From an uncultured Oscillospiraceae bacterium (lineage in GTDB: Bacteria; Bacillota; Clostridia; Oscillospirales; Oscillospiraceae), in assembly GCA_934591845.1 (NCBI GenBank), contig CAKTPO010000002.1, positions 124,001 to 188,000 of the forward strand: a stretch of DNA of 64,000 bases, read 5' to 3'. Both the position numbers and the translations under genes were made by a program. Numbering within the stretch: position 1 is the stretch's first letter; every line of letters begins with the position of its first letter. The notes beneath the pieces are model-generated. The model was not told the DNA's origin, searched no databases, and worked only from the letters and a program-made list of their open reading frames with translations. Shown one piece after another: positions 26,498 through 36,251 of this stretch.

Positions 26498-27541
26498 ATG
26501 ACCAGACAGATAAAAGTTGGAAATGTGGCCATCGGCGGCGGTGCGGACGTGGTCATCCAGTCCATGCTGAATACAAAGACCACCGATGTGGAAGGAAGCC
26601 TTTCTCAAATTCGCTCCCTGGCCGCAGCAGGCTGCCAGATCGCCCGCCTGGCTGTTCCCAATATGGAGGCCGCCCGGGGCTTTGCGGAGATCTGCAAGGA
26701 GAGCGTGCTGCCGCTGGTTGCGGACATTCATTTTGATTACAAACTGGCCATTGCTGCCGCTGAGGGCGGTGCCAGCAAAATCCGCATCAATCCCGGCAAC
26801 ATCGGCGGAGAAGAACGGGTGAAAGCCGTGGTTGAGGTTTGCAAGGAGAAACATATCCCCATTCGCATTGGTGTCAATGGGGGCAGTCTGGAGCAGGAGC
26901 TGCTGGAAAAATACGGCCATCCTACAGCGGAAGCTCTGGTGGAAAGTGCTTTTGGTCATTTGGAACTGCTGGAAAAGTTTGGCTTCTATGATACCTGTGT
27001 TTCCATGAAGTCCTCCCACGTACCCACTATGGTGGCAGCTGCCCGTCTGTTCCGCTCCAAGTGCGACTATCCGCTCCACATCGGCGTTACGGAAACCGGC
27101 CCTGTCCGGCAGGGCCTTATTAAGTCTGCCATGGGTATTGGCAGCTTGCTGCTGGACGGTATTGGCGATACCCTGCGGGTCAGCCTGACCGATGACCCTG
27201 TAGAGGAAGTTTATGCTGCCAAGGACATTCTGAAAGCCGCAGGACTTCGGAAAGAGGGTGTCGATATTATTTCCTGTCCCACCTGTGGCCGCACACGCAT
27301 TGACTTGATCGGTCTTGTAAACCGGGTAGACGAGGCTCTGCGCAACTGCGAAAAGCCCATTACGGTTGCAGTTATGGGCTGCGTGGTCAATGGACCCGGA
27401 GAAGCCCGGGAGGCGGACATCGGTATTGCCGGCGGCGACGGCTGGGGAATGATCTTTGAAAAAGGACAGCAGGTCGCAAAGCTTCCCTATGAGGAACTGC
27501 TGCCGGAACTGCTGCGCCGGATCGACGCAATGAACCTATGA
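26498..27541 (+). CDS. ispG: 4-hydroxy-3-methylbut-2-enyl-diphosphate synthase (flavodoxin type)
   Basis: 347 residues. TIM barrel N-terminus and C-terminal 4Fe-4S domain with ISCPTCGRTRID near residue 260 and AVMGCVVNGPGEA near 290. Penultimate MEP pathway step. Overlaps polC by 4 nt. In many Firmicutes proS separates ispG from polC; here it is absent. Confidence 0.96.
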   Translation: MTRQIKVGNVAIGGGADVVIQSMLNTKTTDVEGSLSQIRSLAAAGCQIARLAVPNMEAARGFAEICKESVLPLVADIHFDYKLAIAAAEGGASKIRINPGNIGGEERVKAVVEVCKEKHIPIRIGVNGGSLEQELLEKYGHPTAEALVESAFGHLELLEKFGFYDTCVSMKSSHVPTMVAAARLFRSKCDYPLHIGVTETGPVRQGLIKSAMGIGSLLLDGIGDTLRVSLTDDPVEEVYAAKDILKAAGLRKEGVDIISCPTCGRTRIDLIGLVNRVDEALRNCEKPITVAVMGCVVNGPGEAREADIGIAGGDGWGMIFEKGQQVAKLPYEELLPELLRRIDAMNL

Positions 27542-30500
27542 AAGAGAACCTGTTTTTATTAGATATGTTTCCGGACTATGAGCCACCTGAGGAGATCCGC
27601 AAGGCCCTTTCTCAGGCGGCTCTTGTGGCCGTGGACTTAGACCCCGCTTCCCGGACGGTGGAGGCGGCGGCCCATGCGGAAACGTATATACCCCGGCGTG
27701 TTACCCAGCAGCTGGAAAAAGAACTGCTGGAACTCTACGGGCTGAACAAACTCCACATTGTGATTACCCATCCGGCCCAGGAGCTTTCCAAGATGGAGCC
27801 GGAGGAGCTTCGGTGCTTGTTTGTGGAACAGGATTCTATGACAAGAGGCTCCCTGGCCGGGGCAAAGTGGGCGTGGAATGGGAATGAACTGACCATCTCT
27901 CTGGTGGCAAACGGAAAAGCCGGAATCGAAAAGCAGATTCCGGCTGTTGTATCGGCACTCAAAGCCCGGTTCGCAACGGATGTGACCATCCGTGTGGAGG
28001 CCGGACACGAGTTTTCGGACCAGGAGCTGAGCCAGGCCATGGAGAAAATCCGGCAGAAAGCCCTAACCTCCATTCCCATGGCCCAAAGCCACCAGCCCCA
28101 GCAAGAGGCCCCGAAGATTCAGGACAGCGACACTTTCTACGGAAAGCCTTTCCGGGGGAATGCCACGGCAATGAAAAATCTGAATCTGGACATGGGTACC
28201 ATCATTGTAGAGGGAAAGGTCTTTGCCATTGAGCATAAGGAACTGACCAAGCGCAATGCCTGGGTGGTCAAGTTCGATATGACGGACAATACCAATTCTA
28301 TCCGGGTAACAAGATTCCTGGAAGCCCGGGAGGCAAAGCCCATTTTGGAAAATGTACAGATGGGCAGTGTGCTTCGGGTTCAGGGAAAGCTCATCGAGGA
28401 CCGCTTTGAAAACGACATGGTTTTAAAGCCCTATGCCATGATGCCGGGGGCTATGCCCAAGCGGAAAGATACGGTCCCCGATGGCAAGCGTGTGGAACTG
28501 CACTTGCATACCACCATGAGCAATATGGATGCCCTGACCGATACCGCTGCTGCTGTAAAACAGGCAGCAGCCTGGGGCCACCGGGCCATTGCCATTACGG
28601 ACCACGGTGTAGCCCAGTCCTTCCCGGATGCCATGAAAGCGGCCTCCAAGGCAAAGGTTGCCGGAACGGATGAAAACATCAAGGTTCTCTATGGTGTAGA
28701 GGGCTACTATGTCAACGATGTGGATGACCGCATTGTAGTCCACGGGGACCAGGATATTCCCTTTGATGGGGAGTATGTGGCCTTTGACTTGGAGACCACC
28801 GGGTTAAGCGCACAGAATGACCGGATTATCGAAATCGGCGCGGTGGTTATGAAGAACGGTCAGGAACTGGACCGTTTTCAGACCTTTGTGGACCCCCAGC
28901 GGATTCTGGACAAAAAAATCATTGAGCTTACAGGCATTACCGATGATATGCTGGTGGGTGCCCCTCAAATCCAGGAGGTATTGCCCAAATTCCTGGAATT
29001 TGTGGGAGATCGGGTACTGGTTGCCCACAATTCTGATTTCGACACCGGTTTTATTCGGGCTGCCTGTGGCAGAATGGATATTCCTTACCATTTCACAGCG
29101 GCAGACACATTGATCCTTTCGCAAAACATGCTGCCTCAGCTGAATAAATTCAAGCTGGATATTGTGTCCAATGCCCTGAGTTTGCCAGACTTCCAGCACC
29201 ACCGGGCGGCAGATGATGCTGTGACCTGCGGACTGATCATGCACCGGCTCATGGAGCAAATGACCCAGGATTTGGGTATCCACCGTTTGCAGGAAATCAA
29301 TGCCCGCATGACCACCCTGCGGGCCAAGGGACGCATTACGGACCGCCACGCCCGGCACATTATCATCCTGGCCAAAAACCAGGTTGGTCTGCGGAATCTA
29401 TACCATCTGATTTCCGATTCCAACCTGAAATATTTTAAGCGTGTTCCCCGAATCCCCAAATCGGAGCTTATGGAACTGCGAGAGGGCCTGATTATCGGTT
29501 CGGCCTGCGAGGCGGGTGAACTGTTCCAGGCCATGCTGGACGGAAAGAGCGAGGACGAGTTGAAGCGCATTGCCTCTTTCTATGACTATCTGGAAATCCA
29601 GCCTCTGGCAAACAACATGTTCATGCTGACGAAAGGCATGGCCAAGGATGTGGAGCAGCTAAAAGAATACAACCGTACCATCGTCCGATTGGGTGAGTCC
29701 TTAGGGAAAATGGTCGTTGCTACCGGTGACGTACACTTCCTGAACCCAGAGGACGAAATATTCCGGCATATCCTGTTGGCTACCAAGGGTTTTGATGACG
29801 CGGACAAGCCCAATCCTCTGTATTTCCGTTCTACCGACAATATGTTGGAGGAATTCAGCTATCTTGGAGAGGAGAAAGCCTATGAAGTGGTGGTGACCAA
29901 CCCCAATCTCATTGCGGATATGTGCGAGACTCTTCGTCCTGTTCCCCACAATCTGTTTGCGCCCAAAATTGAAAACTCTGTGGAGGACCTGAAAAGCCTG
30001 GTATATGGGAAACTGCACCGGCTTTACGGGGAAAATCCCCCGGAGCTGATCACCAAGCGTGTGGAAACGGAGCTGCATGATATTATCTCCTGCCACTACG
30101 ATGTGATTTACATGTCTGCCCAGAAATTGGTGCAGAATTCCCTGGAGCATGGTTATCTGGTAGGTTCCCGTGGCTCTGTAGGCTCCTCCATCGTTGCCTA
30201 TATGTCCGGCATTACAGAGGTAAACTCGTTCCCGCCCCACTACCGCTGCCCGAACCCGGAGTGTAAGTTCACCACCTTTGATGTGCCAAAGGGCTACGGC
30301 TGCGGTGCGGATTTGCCGGATGCGGTATGCCCCAAGTGCGGAGCGAAATTTGAGAAGGACGGATTCAATATTCCCTTTGAGACTTTCCTGGGTTTCGGCG
30401 GCGATAAAGTACCGGATATCGACCTGAACTTTTCCGGTGAGTATCAGTCCAAGGCCCACGCCTATTGCGTGGAAATGTTTGGAAAATCCCATGTGTTCCG

Positions 30501-31839
30501 GGCTGGTACCATTGGAACCGTTGCGGAAAAGACCGCCTTTGGCTATGTAAAAAAATATCTTGCCGAACGGGGCATGTCTGCAAACCGGGCAGAGGAAAAC
30601 AGACTTGCGGCAGGCTGCGTCGGTGTCCGGCGCACTACAGGCCAGCACCCCGGCGGTCTGGTGGTTATTCCCCAGGAAAACGAGATTTGGGATTTCTGCC
30701 CCGTACAGCACCCGGCGGATGACCCCAATGCCGACCAGATCACCACCCACTTTGAATACCACTCCATGGAGGAAAACCTCTTAAAACTGGACATGCTGGG
30801 CCACGATGACCCCACCATGATCCGTATGATGGAAGACATGACTGGCGTGGATGCCAAAACCATTCCGCTGGATGATAAGAAAACCATGTCCATTTTCACG
30901 TCCTCCAAAGTCCTGGGCTACGAAAATGACAAGATCCTGGGACCCACCGGGGCGGTGGCCATTCCGGAGTTCAACACCAAGTTCACCCGTGGCATGCTGA
31001 TGGACACCATGCCGGAACGGTTTGATACCCTGCTGCGCCTGTCCGGCTTCTCCCACGGCACGGATGTGTGGCTGGGCAACGCCAAGGATTTGATTACCTC
31101 CAAAACGGCCACGGTTGACCAGGCCATCGGCTGCCGTGACGACATTATGCTCTACCTCATCTCCTGCGGGATGCCGGAGAAGCGCTCCTTCAAAATCATG
31201 GAGGCGGTGCGAAAGGGCAGAGGTCTGCCCGAGGGGGCGGAGCAGGAGATGATCGACGCGGGAGTGCCGGATTGGTACATTGGTTCCTGTAAGAAAATCA
31301 AATACCTGTTCCCCAAAGCCCACGCAGTTGCCTATGTTATGATGGCTTTCCGAATCGCCTGGTTCAAGGTGTATCACCCGCTGGCTTTCTACGCGGCTTA
31401 TTTTTACAGACGAAGCCAGAAAGGCGGCTTTGATGCGGTGCTGATGACCCAGGGTATGGAGTCCATCATGGCCAATATGGATGCCATTGAAACCAACGAA
31501 AACGCCACCGATAAGGACGAGGACCTGCTGACAACCATGGAAGTCGTCTATGAATACTATCTTCGGGGCTTTACATTCCTGCCCATCGATGTGTATAAGA
31601 GCCACGCAACGAAGTTTCTGATCATCGATGGGAAGATTTTACCGCCTTTCGTTGCCATTTCCGGACTGGGCGAAAATGCCGCCTGGGATTTGATGCGGGG
31701 CAGGGAAGGGAAGACCTTTCTGTCCATCGAGGAGGTTGCCGCCGCCTGCCCGAAGGTATCCAAAACCCACATCCAGATGCTTAAAGATGCCGGAGCCTTT
31801 GGTTCTCTGCCGGATACCAGCCAGATCAGCCTGTTCTAG
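27538..31839 (+). CDS. polC: DNA polymerase III alpha subunit, PolC type
   Basis: 1433 residues, the Gram-positive replicative polymerase with built-in proofreading. Order: N-terminal domains, OB domain (about 210-300), split PHP domain (RVELHLHTTMSNMDALTD near 320), DnaQ-type 3'-5' exonuclease (FDLETTGLSAQNDRIIEIGA near 418), then the polymerase core with the PDIDLNFSGEYQ catalytic motif near 960, and C-terminal fingers and duplex-binding domains. A Cys4 zinc element (CPNPECKF and CPKCGAKF) is visible near 905-945. Last gene of the cluster. Confidence 0.97.
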   Translation: MKENLFLLDMFPDYEPPEEIRKALSQAALVAVDLDPASRTVEAAAHAETYIPRRVTQQLEKELLELYGLNKLHIVITHPAQELSKMEPEELRCLFVEQDSMTRGSLAGAKWAWNGNELTISLVANGKAGIEKQIPAVVSALKARFATDVTIRVEAGHEFSDQELSQAMEKIRQKALTSIPMAQSHQPQQEAPKIQDSDTFYGKPFRGNATAMKNLNLDMGTIIVEGKVFAIEHKELTKRNAWVVKFDMTDNTNSIRVTRFLEAREAKPILENVQMGSVLRVQGKLIEDRFENDMVLKPYAMMPGAMPKRKDTVPDGKRVELHLHTTMSNMDALTDTAAAVKQAAAWGHRAIAITDHGVAQSFPDAMKAASKAKVAGTDENIKVLYGVEGYYVNDVDDRIVVHGDQDIPFDGEYVAFDLETTGLSAQNDRIIEIGAVVMKNGQELDRFQTFVDPQRILDKKIIELTGITDDMLVGAPQIQEVLPKFLEFVGDRVLVAHNSDFDTGFIRAACGRMDIPYHFTAADTLILSQNMLPQLNKFKLDIVSNALSLPDFQHHRAADDAVTCGLIMHRLMEQMTQDLGIHRLQEINARMTTLRAKGRITDRHARHIIILAKNQVGLRNLYHLISDSNLKYFKRVPRIPKSELMELREGLIIGSACEAGELFQAMLDGKSEDELKRIASFYDYLEIQPLANNMFMLTKGMAKDVEQLKEYNRTIVRLGESLGKMVVATGDVHFLNPEDEIFRHILLATKGFDDADKPNPLYFRSTDNMLEEFSYLGEEKAYEVVVTNPNLIADMCETLRPVPHNLFAPKIENSVEDLKSLVYGKLHRLYGENPPELITKRVETELHDIISCHYDVIYMSAQKLVQNSLEHGYLVGSRGSVGSSIVAYMSGITEVNSFPPHYRCPNPECKFTTFDVPKGYGCGADLPDAVCPKCGAKFEKDGFNIPFETFLGFGGDKVPDIDLNFSGEYQSKAHAYCVEMFGKSHVFRAGTIGTVAEKTAFGYVKKYLAERGMSANRAEENRLAAGCVGVRRTTGQHPGGLVVIPQENEIWDFCPVQHPADDPNADQITTHFEYHSMEENLLKLDMLGHDDPTMIRMMEDMTGVDAKTIPLDDKKTMSIFTSSKVLGYENDKILGPTGAVAIPEFNTKFTRGMLMDTMPERFDTLLRLSGFSHGTDVWLGNAKDLITSKTATVDQAIGCRDDIMLYLISCGMPEKRSFKIMEAVRKGRGLPEGAEQEMIDAGVPDWYIGSCKKIKYLFPKAHAVAYVMMAFRIAWFKVYHPLAFYAAYFYRRSQKGGFDAVLMTQGMESIMANMDAIETNENATDKDEDLLTTMEVVYEYYLRGFTFLPIDVYKSHATKFLIIDGKILPPFVAISGLGENAAWDLMRGREGKTFLSIEEVAAACPKVSKTHIQMLKDAGAFGSLPDTSQISLF

Positions 31840-31851
31840 AATGAAAACATC

Positions 31852-31880
31852 TTGCATTATCCGGCGGCCTGTGCTATAAT
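31852..31880 (+). promoter_or_regulatory. promoter of the uridine phosphorylase gene
   Basis: -35 TTGCAT (31852-31857), 17-bp spacer, -10 TATAAT (31875-31880). Confidence 0.7.
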
Positions 31881-31911
31881 TTTTGTACAAATTCCACAAA
31901 GGAGGACGATT

Positions 31912-32679
31912 ATGCAGAAAACCGAGAAGCAGTTTCACATTCACTGTGAAGAAGGTGATGTGGGCCGCTATGTGTTCCTGCCCGGTGACCCGGGCCGGTG
32001 TGAGGCCATTGCGTCTTATTTTGATAACCCTGTCCATATCGGCATGAACCGGGAGTATAACGTCTATACCGGCACCATTTTAGGGGAGAAGGTCTCCGTC
32101 TGCTCTACGGGCATCGGCGGCCCCTCCGCCGCCATCGCCATGGAGGAGTTGGCCAACATCGGCGCGGACACCTTCCTGCGGGTGGGCACCTGCGGCGGCA
32201 TCGCCCTGGATGTGTGCCCCGGGGATATTGTGGTGGCCAGCGGTGCCATCCGCTATGAGCACACCTCCCTGGAGTATGCCCCTATCGAGTACCCCAGCGT
32301 GCCGGATTTTGACGTGACCCTGGCCCTGCGGGAGGCAAGCCGGGAGCTGGGCTACAGCACCCATGTGGGCATTGTCCAGTGCAAGGACGCGTTCTACGGC
32401 CAGCACAGCCCGGAAAAGAGTCCTGTTTCCTACGAGCTGCTGCAAAAATGGGAAAGCTGGAAGCGCCTCGGTGTCAAAGCCAGTGAAATGGAGTCTGCGG
32501 CACTGTTTGTAGTAGCCGCCGCCAGAGGGGTCCGCTGCGGCAGCTGCTTCCACGTGATCTGGAACCAGGAGCGGGAAAAGGCCGGGATGTTTATGCCCAT
32601 GACCGAGGATACCTCCGGGGCTATCCGGGTGGGGATTGAAGCGGTCAAGAGGCTGATTCTGGCAGACCGGAAGAAATAA
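31912..32679 (+). CDS. udp: uridine phosphorylase-type nucleoside phosphorylase
   Basis: 255 residues of the NP-I family. [12 protein letters not shown] near residue 20 binds phosphate, [16 protein letters not shown] near 90, and the ribose/base loop [18 protein letters not shown] near 190. Phosphorolytic cleavage of uridine (or another nucleoside) for pyrimidine salvage. GGAGGACGATT precedes ATG. Monocistronic with a strong hairpin downstream. Confidence 0.9.
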   Translation: MQKTEKQFHIHCEEGDVGRYVFLPGDPGRCEAIASYFDNPVHIGMNREYNVYTGTILGEKVSVCSTGIGGPSAAIAMEELANIGADTFLRVGTCGGIALDVCPGDIVVASGAIRYEHTSLEYAPIEYPSVPDFDVTLALREASRELGYSTHVGIVQCKDAFYGQHSPEKSPVSYELLQKWESWKRLGVKASEMESAALFVVAAARGVRCGSCFHVIWNQEREKAGMFMPMTEDTSGAIRVGIEAVKRLILADRKK

Positions 32680-32685
32680 AAATGA

Positions 32686-32716
32686 GCCGGACACTGCGGC
32701 TTCGGCGGTGTCCGGC
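32686..32716 (+). terminator. hairpin after udp
   Basis: GCCGGACAC (32686-32694) pairs with GTGTCCGGC (32708-32716), with an inner GC/TTCG-type loop; no strong T run follows. Confidence 0.55.
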
Positions 32717-32749
32717 AGTGTTCGTTGTTTGGAAAGAGAAGTGAACAGT

Positions 32750-34498
32750 TTGGAAAAAATCGGAAGTCTCTTGATCCTTGGGGTGTGGCTGCTGTTTCTG
32801 CTTCTGCAAAACCTTGGATATTGGGAAGTTTTGCAAAGAAAATGTAATGTAGAAATTGAATTCTTGCCGGCCTTGACCTGCGCAGTTCAGATTTCGGTGC
32901 TATTCTTTGCGGGAATTCTGAACCTTTTGTTGGAGGCGGCAGTCTGTCTTTGGCTGTTTGGCCTTCTGTCCCTTGGCTACTGTGTCAAACAGAACCGTGG
33001 CCTGTCCTTTGCAAAGCGTTATTGCAATGCAGGCTATTTGTGCCTGTTCCTGTTCCTTGCGGCCCTTGTTCTCCACTTACACGGTGCAACATTTTCAGCT
33101 GGGGATGACTTTACGCATTGGGGTTTGGTTGCTAAATCTGTTTTGACTACAGACCATATGCCAACCATGCGGGAGGCATATATTGAATATCCGGATTATC
33201 CTTTGGGAAGTGCTGTGTTTATTTATTATTGCATGCGTTTTTCCGGTGCCGTTACCAGTGAGTGGCAGATGATGCTCTGCCAGGCTTATCTGGCACTTGC
33301 ATTCCTGTTACCGATGATGCTCCCTCTCAAAAAGCATCGGGGCGTTGGGTTTGTAGTGGCAGTTTTGCTGACAGAATTCTTCCTGAAGTACAATATTCGA
33401 CCCAGTTCCCTGCAAGTTGATACGTTGCTGCCACTGGCAGGCATGGCGATGCTATTATATGTGTTCCGATATTGTGCTGCTGGGGAAACCGGAAAGCCCA
33501 GTTTCTATCTGGCCAGTGCCTTCATTATGGCGGTTTCTCAAATAAAAAGCGCAGGAGCCTTTTTTGTTGCCATCGCCCTGGGCTATGTTATGCTGGAAGG
33601 GAAAAAGGACCGCCAATGGAAGCAGCGGGTCATCGTGGTTTTGGTGCAGCTTATTGTCTACCTGCTTTGGATGAAACACAGGGATTATGTTTTTGGCTAT
33701 GCAGGCCGCCATGGTGTCAGCATCAAAGAGTTTTCACGTGTTCTGGCGATTCACGATAAATCAGAATTACCTGTTTTGATTCGCTCTTTTGTTTTGCGTT
33801 TGGCATCTTTTAAGGGAAATATTCTGTGCCTTTGCGCAGCTGCTGTGGTTAGAATTCTGTATTGTACGGCAGGTGAGCGCAAACAGGCATCGGATTTTCT
33901 AAAACTTTGCGGAAAGGTTTTGTTAGCCTATCTTGCGTATATGGCAGCGCTGTGTGTCATGTACTATACCTCCATGGAAGTTCCGGGATACGAGACCAGC
34001 TTGCCTGGCTTTGACAGATATGCGCAGACTGCTGTGATTGCAGTGCTTTATGGCTTTGGTGTACTGCTGATGCAGCGAATCAGCGAATATCAGTTCCGGC
34101 GGGAAAAGTGTGCCGTGGCAGCATTGCTGGTGCTGCTTCCGGGACTGCTGTGGTGGCAGGGCATCCGGAAACCGTTCTTGCTGGAAACACCTCCTGTCAG
34201 TGCAGACCGGGTGAAAATTGAAAATGCCATGCGTTATAAGTACATTAAAGAAGGCACCTCCTGTGCGATTCTTGGTGTCGAGGAAGAAAACCTTGGCCCG
34301 AGATATATTGCAAAGTATCTCTTTAACAACTGGGATCGGGAGAATTTTACCATTAACAGCATGGAAGATTTCCGGGCAGTGGAGGATTATGACCCGGACT
34401 ATCTGATCATTCTTGATTTGGAGAATCCTTATATTCAGCAGTGGATACAGGAAAAGTATCCCGAATATGTGGGAAAGACCTTTATTGACCTGACATAA
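32750..34498 (+). CDS. polytopic membrane protein, GT-C glycosyltransferase-like
   Basis: About 582 residues with roughly 11-13 hydrophobic segments and a soluble C-terminal tail of about 90 residues. An early extracellular loop has FSAGDDFTHWGLVAKSV with an Asp pair and, further on, YIEYPDYPLGSAVFIYY; acidic loop motifs of this kind occur in GT-C enzymes that use lipid-linked sugars. Function is therefore probably envelope glycan transfer, but substrate and even activity are not established. TTG at 32750 (MEKIGSLL) with AGAGAA upstream is my start; GTG at 32741 is possible. The more upstream frame starts inside the udp hairpin and is unlikely. Confidence 0.6.
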   Translation: MEKIGSLLILGVWLLFLLLQNLGYWEVLQRKCNVEIEFLPALTCAVQISVLFFAGILNLLLEAAVCLWLFGLLSLGYCVKQNRGLSFAKRYCNAGYLCLFLFLAALVLHLHGATFSAGDDFTHWGLVAKSVLTTDHMPTMREAYIEYPDYPLGSAVFIYYCMRFSGAVTSEWQMMLCQAYLALAFLLPMMLPLKKHRGVGFVVAVLLTEFFLKYNIRPSSLQVDTLLPLAGMAMLLYVFRYCAAGETGKPSFYLASAFIMAVSQIKSAGAFFVAIALGYVMLEGKKDRQWKQRVIVVLVQLIVYLLWMKHRDYVFGYAGRHGVSIKEFSRVLAIHDKSELPVLIRSFVLRLASFKGNILCLCAAAVVRILYCTAGERKQASDFLKLCGKVLLAYLAYMAALCVMYYTSMEVPGYETSLPGFDRYAQTAVIAVLYGFGVLLMQRISEYQFRREKCAVAALLVLLPGLLWWQGIRKPFLLETPPVSADRVKIENAMRYKYIKEGTSCAILGVEEENLGPRYIAKYLFNNWDRENFTINSMEDFRAVEDYDPDYLIILDLENPYIQQWIQEKYPEYVGKTFIDLT

Positions 34499-34500
34499 CA

Positions 34501-34539
34501 AAAAGTCATTGCGTGTTTTCAGCACGCAATGACTTTTTT
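34501..34539. terminator. bidirectional terminator
   Basis: AAAAGTCATTGCGTG (34501-34515) pairs with CACGCAATGACTTTT (34523-34537), T and A runs on either side; serves the membrane protein and the convergent 34548-34868 gene. Confidence 0.9.
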
Positions 34540-34547
34540 GAAATTAT

Positions 34548-34868
34548 TCATTCATTGGCATAAGAGATAAAACCAAGTGTCATATAATCCAGAATAACCA
34601 TCTTGTCCGGGGTCGTTCCCATGGTGACTCGGTGGCAGTGGACTTTCCACACATCGGAGGAACCCATTTTTGCTTTGCGGATTTCAAAAACATGGTTCCA
34701 ACTGCGGCCTTCCAGGTATTGCTCCTCCCGGATGAAGCGAATCAACTCCAGACGGCGAAAATGAAATGTGGGAAAGGCATTTTCGATGCAGGCTTCAAAC
34801 AGCGTTTGGGCATCCCGCACGCTGCCAAGCTCAAAAGTATTGCGAATCATTGCGCCGTAATCTTCCAT
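34548..34868 (-). CDS. conserved small protein of unknown function
   Basis: 106 residues, soluble, no recognised domain. It has a His/Cys-containing stretch (VWKVHCHRVTMG) and a basic, aromatic N-terminal half. ATG at 34868 (MEDYGAMIRN) is chosen because GGAG lies 8 nt upstream; a GTG three codons earlier overlaps that site. Probably second gene after the thioesterase, 12 nt downstream of its stop. Confidence 0.6.
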   Translation of the reverse strand: MEDYGAMIRNTFELGSVRDAQTLFEACIENAFPTFHFRRLELIRFIREEQYLEGRSWNHVFEIRKAKMGSSDVWKVHCHRVTMGTTPDKMVILDYMTLGFISYANE

Positions 34869-34880
34869 CTTGAACACTCC

Positions 34881-35267
34881 TTATAGTTTTTGGTAGGTTT
34901 TCTCCAAAAATTTCTCGTTGTTTACCAATACACGGGTATGGGTAGCCCGGCCGATTTCACCGGCTTCGTCAAAGGCTGTAATGGCAAAAGTGATTTTCCG
35001 ACCATCCACGGCGGTGACTTCCGCCGAAGCCCGGACCTCTAATCCAACGGGGGTGGCGCTGAGATGCTCCAGATTCAGGGCCGTACCCACGCTGGTCTGC
35101 CCCAGGGGAAGTACTTCCTCAATGGCGGCACAGGCGGCGCCTTCCATGAGCGCAGCGAGGCAAGGGGTGGCGTATACAAGCAGGCTCCCGGAGCCGACAT
35201 ACTGGGCGGTATCCTCTTTTTCCACCAGGGTGGAGGCTTCGCCCTTCATACCAATTATAATTTCCAT
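34881..35267 (-). CDS. FlK-like hot-dog fold thioesterase
   Basis: 128 residues. The pattern TAQYVGSGSLLVYATPCLAAL followed by EGAA and a central GTALNLEHLSATPVG is that of fluoroacetyl-CoA thioesterase-like proteins, small acyl-CoA hydrolases common in Clostridia. The glutamate and histidine used by FlK have plausible counterparts, but substrate is unknown and unlikely to be fluoroacetyl-CoA. ATG at 35267 follows AAGGTG by 6 nt. Confidence 0.78.
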   Translation of the reverse strand: MEIIIGMKGEASTLVEKEDTAQYVGSGSLLVYATPCLAALMEGAACAAIEEVLPLGQTSVGTALNLEHLSATPVGLEVRASAEVTAVDGRKITFAITAFDEAGEIGRATHTRVLVNNEKFLEKTYQKL

Positions 35268-35341
35268 GACACACACCTTCCAATTCTTATGTTTCTTTTA
35301 TCAATATATCTCATGGATTTCTAATTGTCAATGATCTGGAC

Positions 35342-35370
35342 TTGTAAAACGGATGATTTTTTCATATAAT
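35342..35370 (+). promoter_or_regulatory. promoter upstream of the ATT-start membrane gene
   Basis: -35 TTGTAA (35342-35347), 17-bp spacer, perfect -10 TATAAT (35365-35370), directly abutting a palindromic repeat element. Confidence 0.7.
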
Positions 35371-35372
35371 CT

Positions 35373-35456
35373 AAGGGAGTTCTGAATAAATCATCTGCGG
35401 CTAAGCGGCGAATCTTTCGCCGTCAGCTCTTGCTGATTTAATCAGAGCTTTCCCAA
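35373..35456. repeat. MITE-like palindromic element 1
   Basis: Long imperfect inverted repeat: GGGAGTTCTGAATAAATCA (35375-35393) pairs with the reverse complement of 35434-35454 (ends ATCAGAGCTTTCCC). The loop holds its own hairpin, CGGCGAA (35406-35412) with TTCGCCG (35416-35422). The ends resemble those of the element at 37225-37283. Confidence 0.65.
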
Positions 35457-35482
35457 GATATACTTGAAAGGAGGGGACAGCC

Positions 35483-35995
35483 ATTCATTATTCCAATACA
35501 AAGGCCATTGCCCTGGGCGGTGTGTTGGCTGCTCTGGCCGTGTGCATTCTGTGTCTGGGAAGCTTGATTCCAATCAATACCTATGTAAGTCCCATGCTCT
35601 GCGCACTGCTTTTGCAGGTCGTTTTGAATCTTTGCGGAAGGCGACTGGCTACTGCCTGGTTTGCGGCAGTGGCGATTCTGGGGCTGCTGCTCTGTCCGGA
35701 CCGGGAGGCGGCGGGGGTGTTTCTGTTTTTAGGAGAATACCCTATTGTAAAGCAGCTGCTGGATGGGAGAAAGTTTTCTGGTTTATGGAAAGCTCTTTAT
35801 TTTAATTTCAGCGTGTTGGTACTCTACTGGTTGCTCCTTTTTGTGATGGGCATTCCGGGGCTTTATGAGGAGTTTCAAGAACTGGGCCTCATCATGCTGG
35901 TAATACTGGTGCTGCTTGGAAATGGAACCTTCTTTTTGCTGGATCGGGTTCTTGAAAAACCATTTTTTCAAAAGTTGGGACGATATGGACACTAA
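35483..35995 (+). CDS. ECF-substrate-component-like integral membrane protein, probable ATT start
   Basis: 170 residues if started at ATT 35483: AAGGAGGGG lies 6 nt upstream, an in-frame TGA sits at 35465-35467, and there is no ATG, GTG or TTG between the ribosome-binding site and residue 13. The N-terminus IHYSNTKAIALGGVLAALAV fits a family whose members begin with a TKAIALGG helix. Five to six hydrophobic segments. Resembles small polytopic proteins of the ECF S-component/DUF2232 type; substrate unknown. Overlaps the GIY-YIG gene by 11 nt. Confidence 0.65.
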   Translation: MHYSNTKAIALGGVLAALAVCILCLGSLIPINTYVSPMLCALLLQVVLNLCGRRLATAWFAAVAILGLLLCPDREAAGVFLFLGEYPIVKQLLDGRKFSGLWKALYFNFSVLVLYWLLLFVMGIPGLYEEFQELGLIMLVILVLLGNGTFFLLDRVLEKPFFQKLGRYGH

Positions 35996-36251
35996 CTGGG
36001 AACTTTATATTCTGCGCTGCGGTGACGGGAGCCTGTATACAGGAATTGCCCGGGATGCGGAAAAACGGCTTGCGGCCCATTGCAGCGGCAAGGGCGCAAA
36101 ATATACCAGGGGCAGAGGACCTCTGACCCTGGTATACCGGGAGCCCTGCACAGACCATGGCGAGGCCTTGCGGAGAGAATGTGCCGTCAAACGCCTTACA
36201 CGAGCAGAAAAAGAACAATTGATCCTGAAGGCGGATGAATCAAAGAAATAA
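35985..36251 (+). CDS. GIY-YIG nuclease superfamily protein (UPF0213/YhbQ-like)
   Basis: 88 residues, essentially only the GIY-YIG fold: WELYILRCGDGSLYTGI at residues 4-20 with the two tyrosines, then TRGRGPLTLVYREPC. Relatives (YazA, YhbQ) act on DNA and have been linked to repair or stress, with no settled role. ATG at 35985 is chosen since the family starts just before the GIY motif; ribosome binding site is weak, so expression may depend on coupling to the overlapping upstream gene. Confidence 0.9.
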   Translation: MDTNWELYILRCGDGSLYTGIARDAEKRLAAHCSGKGAKYTRGRGPLTLVYREPCTDHGEALRRECAVKRLTRAEKEQLILKADESKK

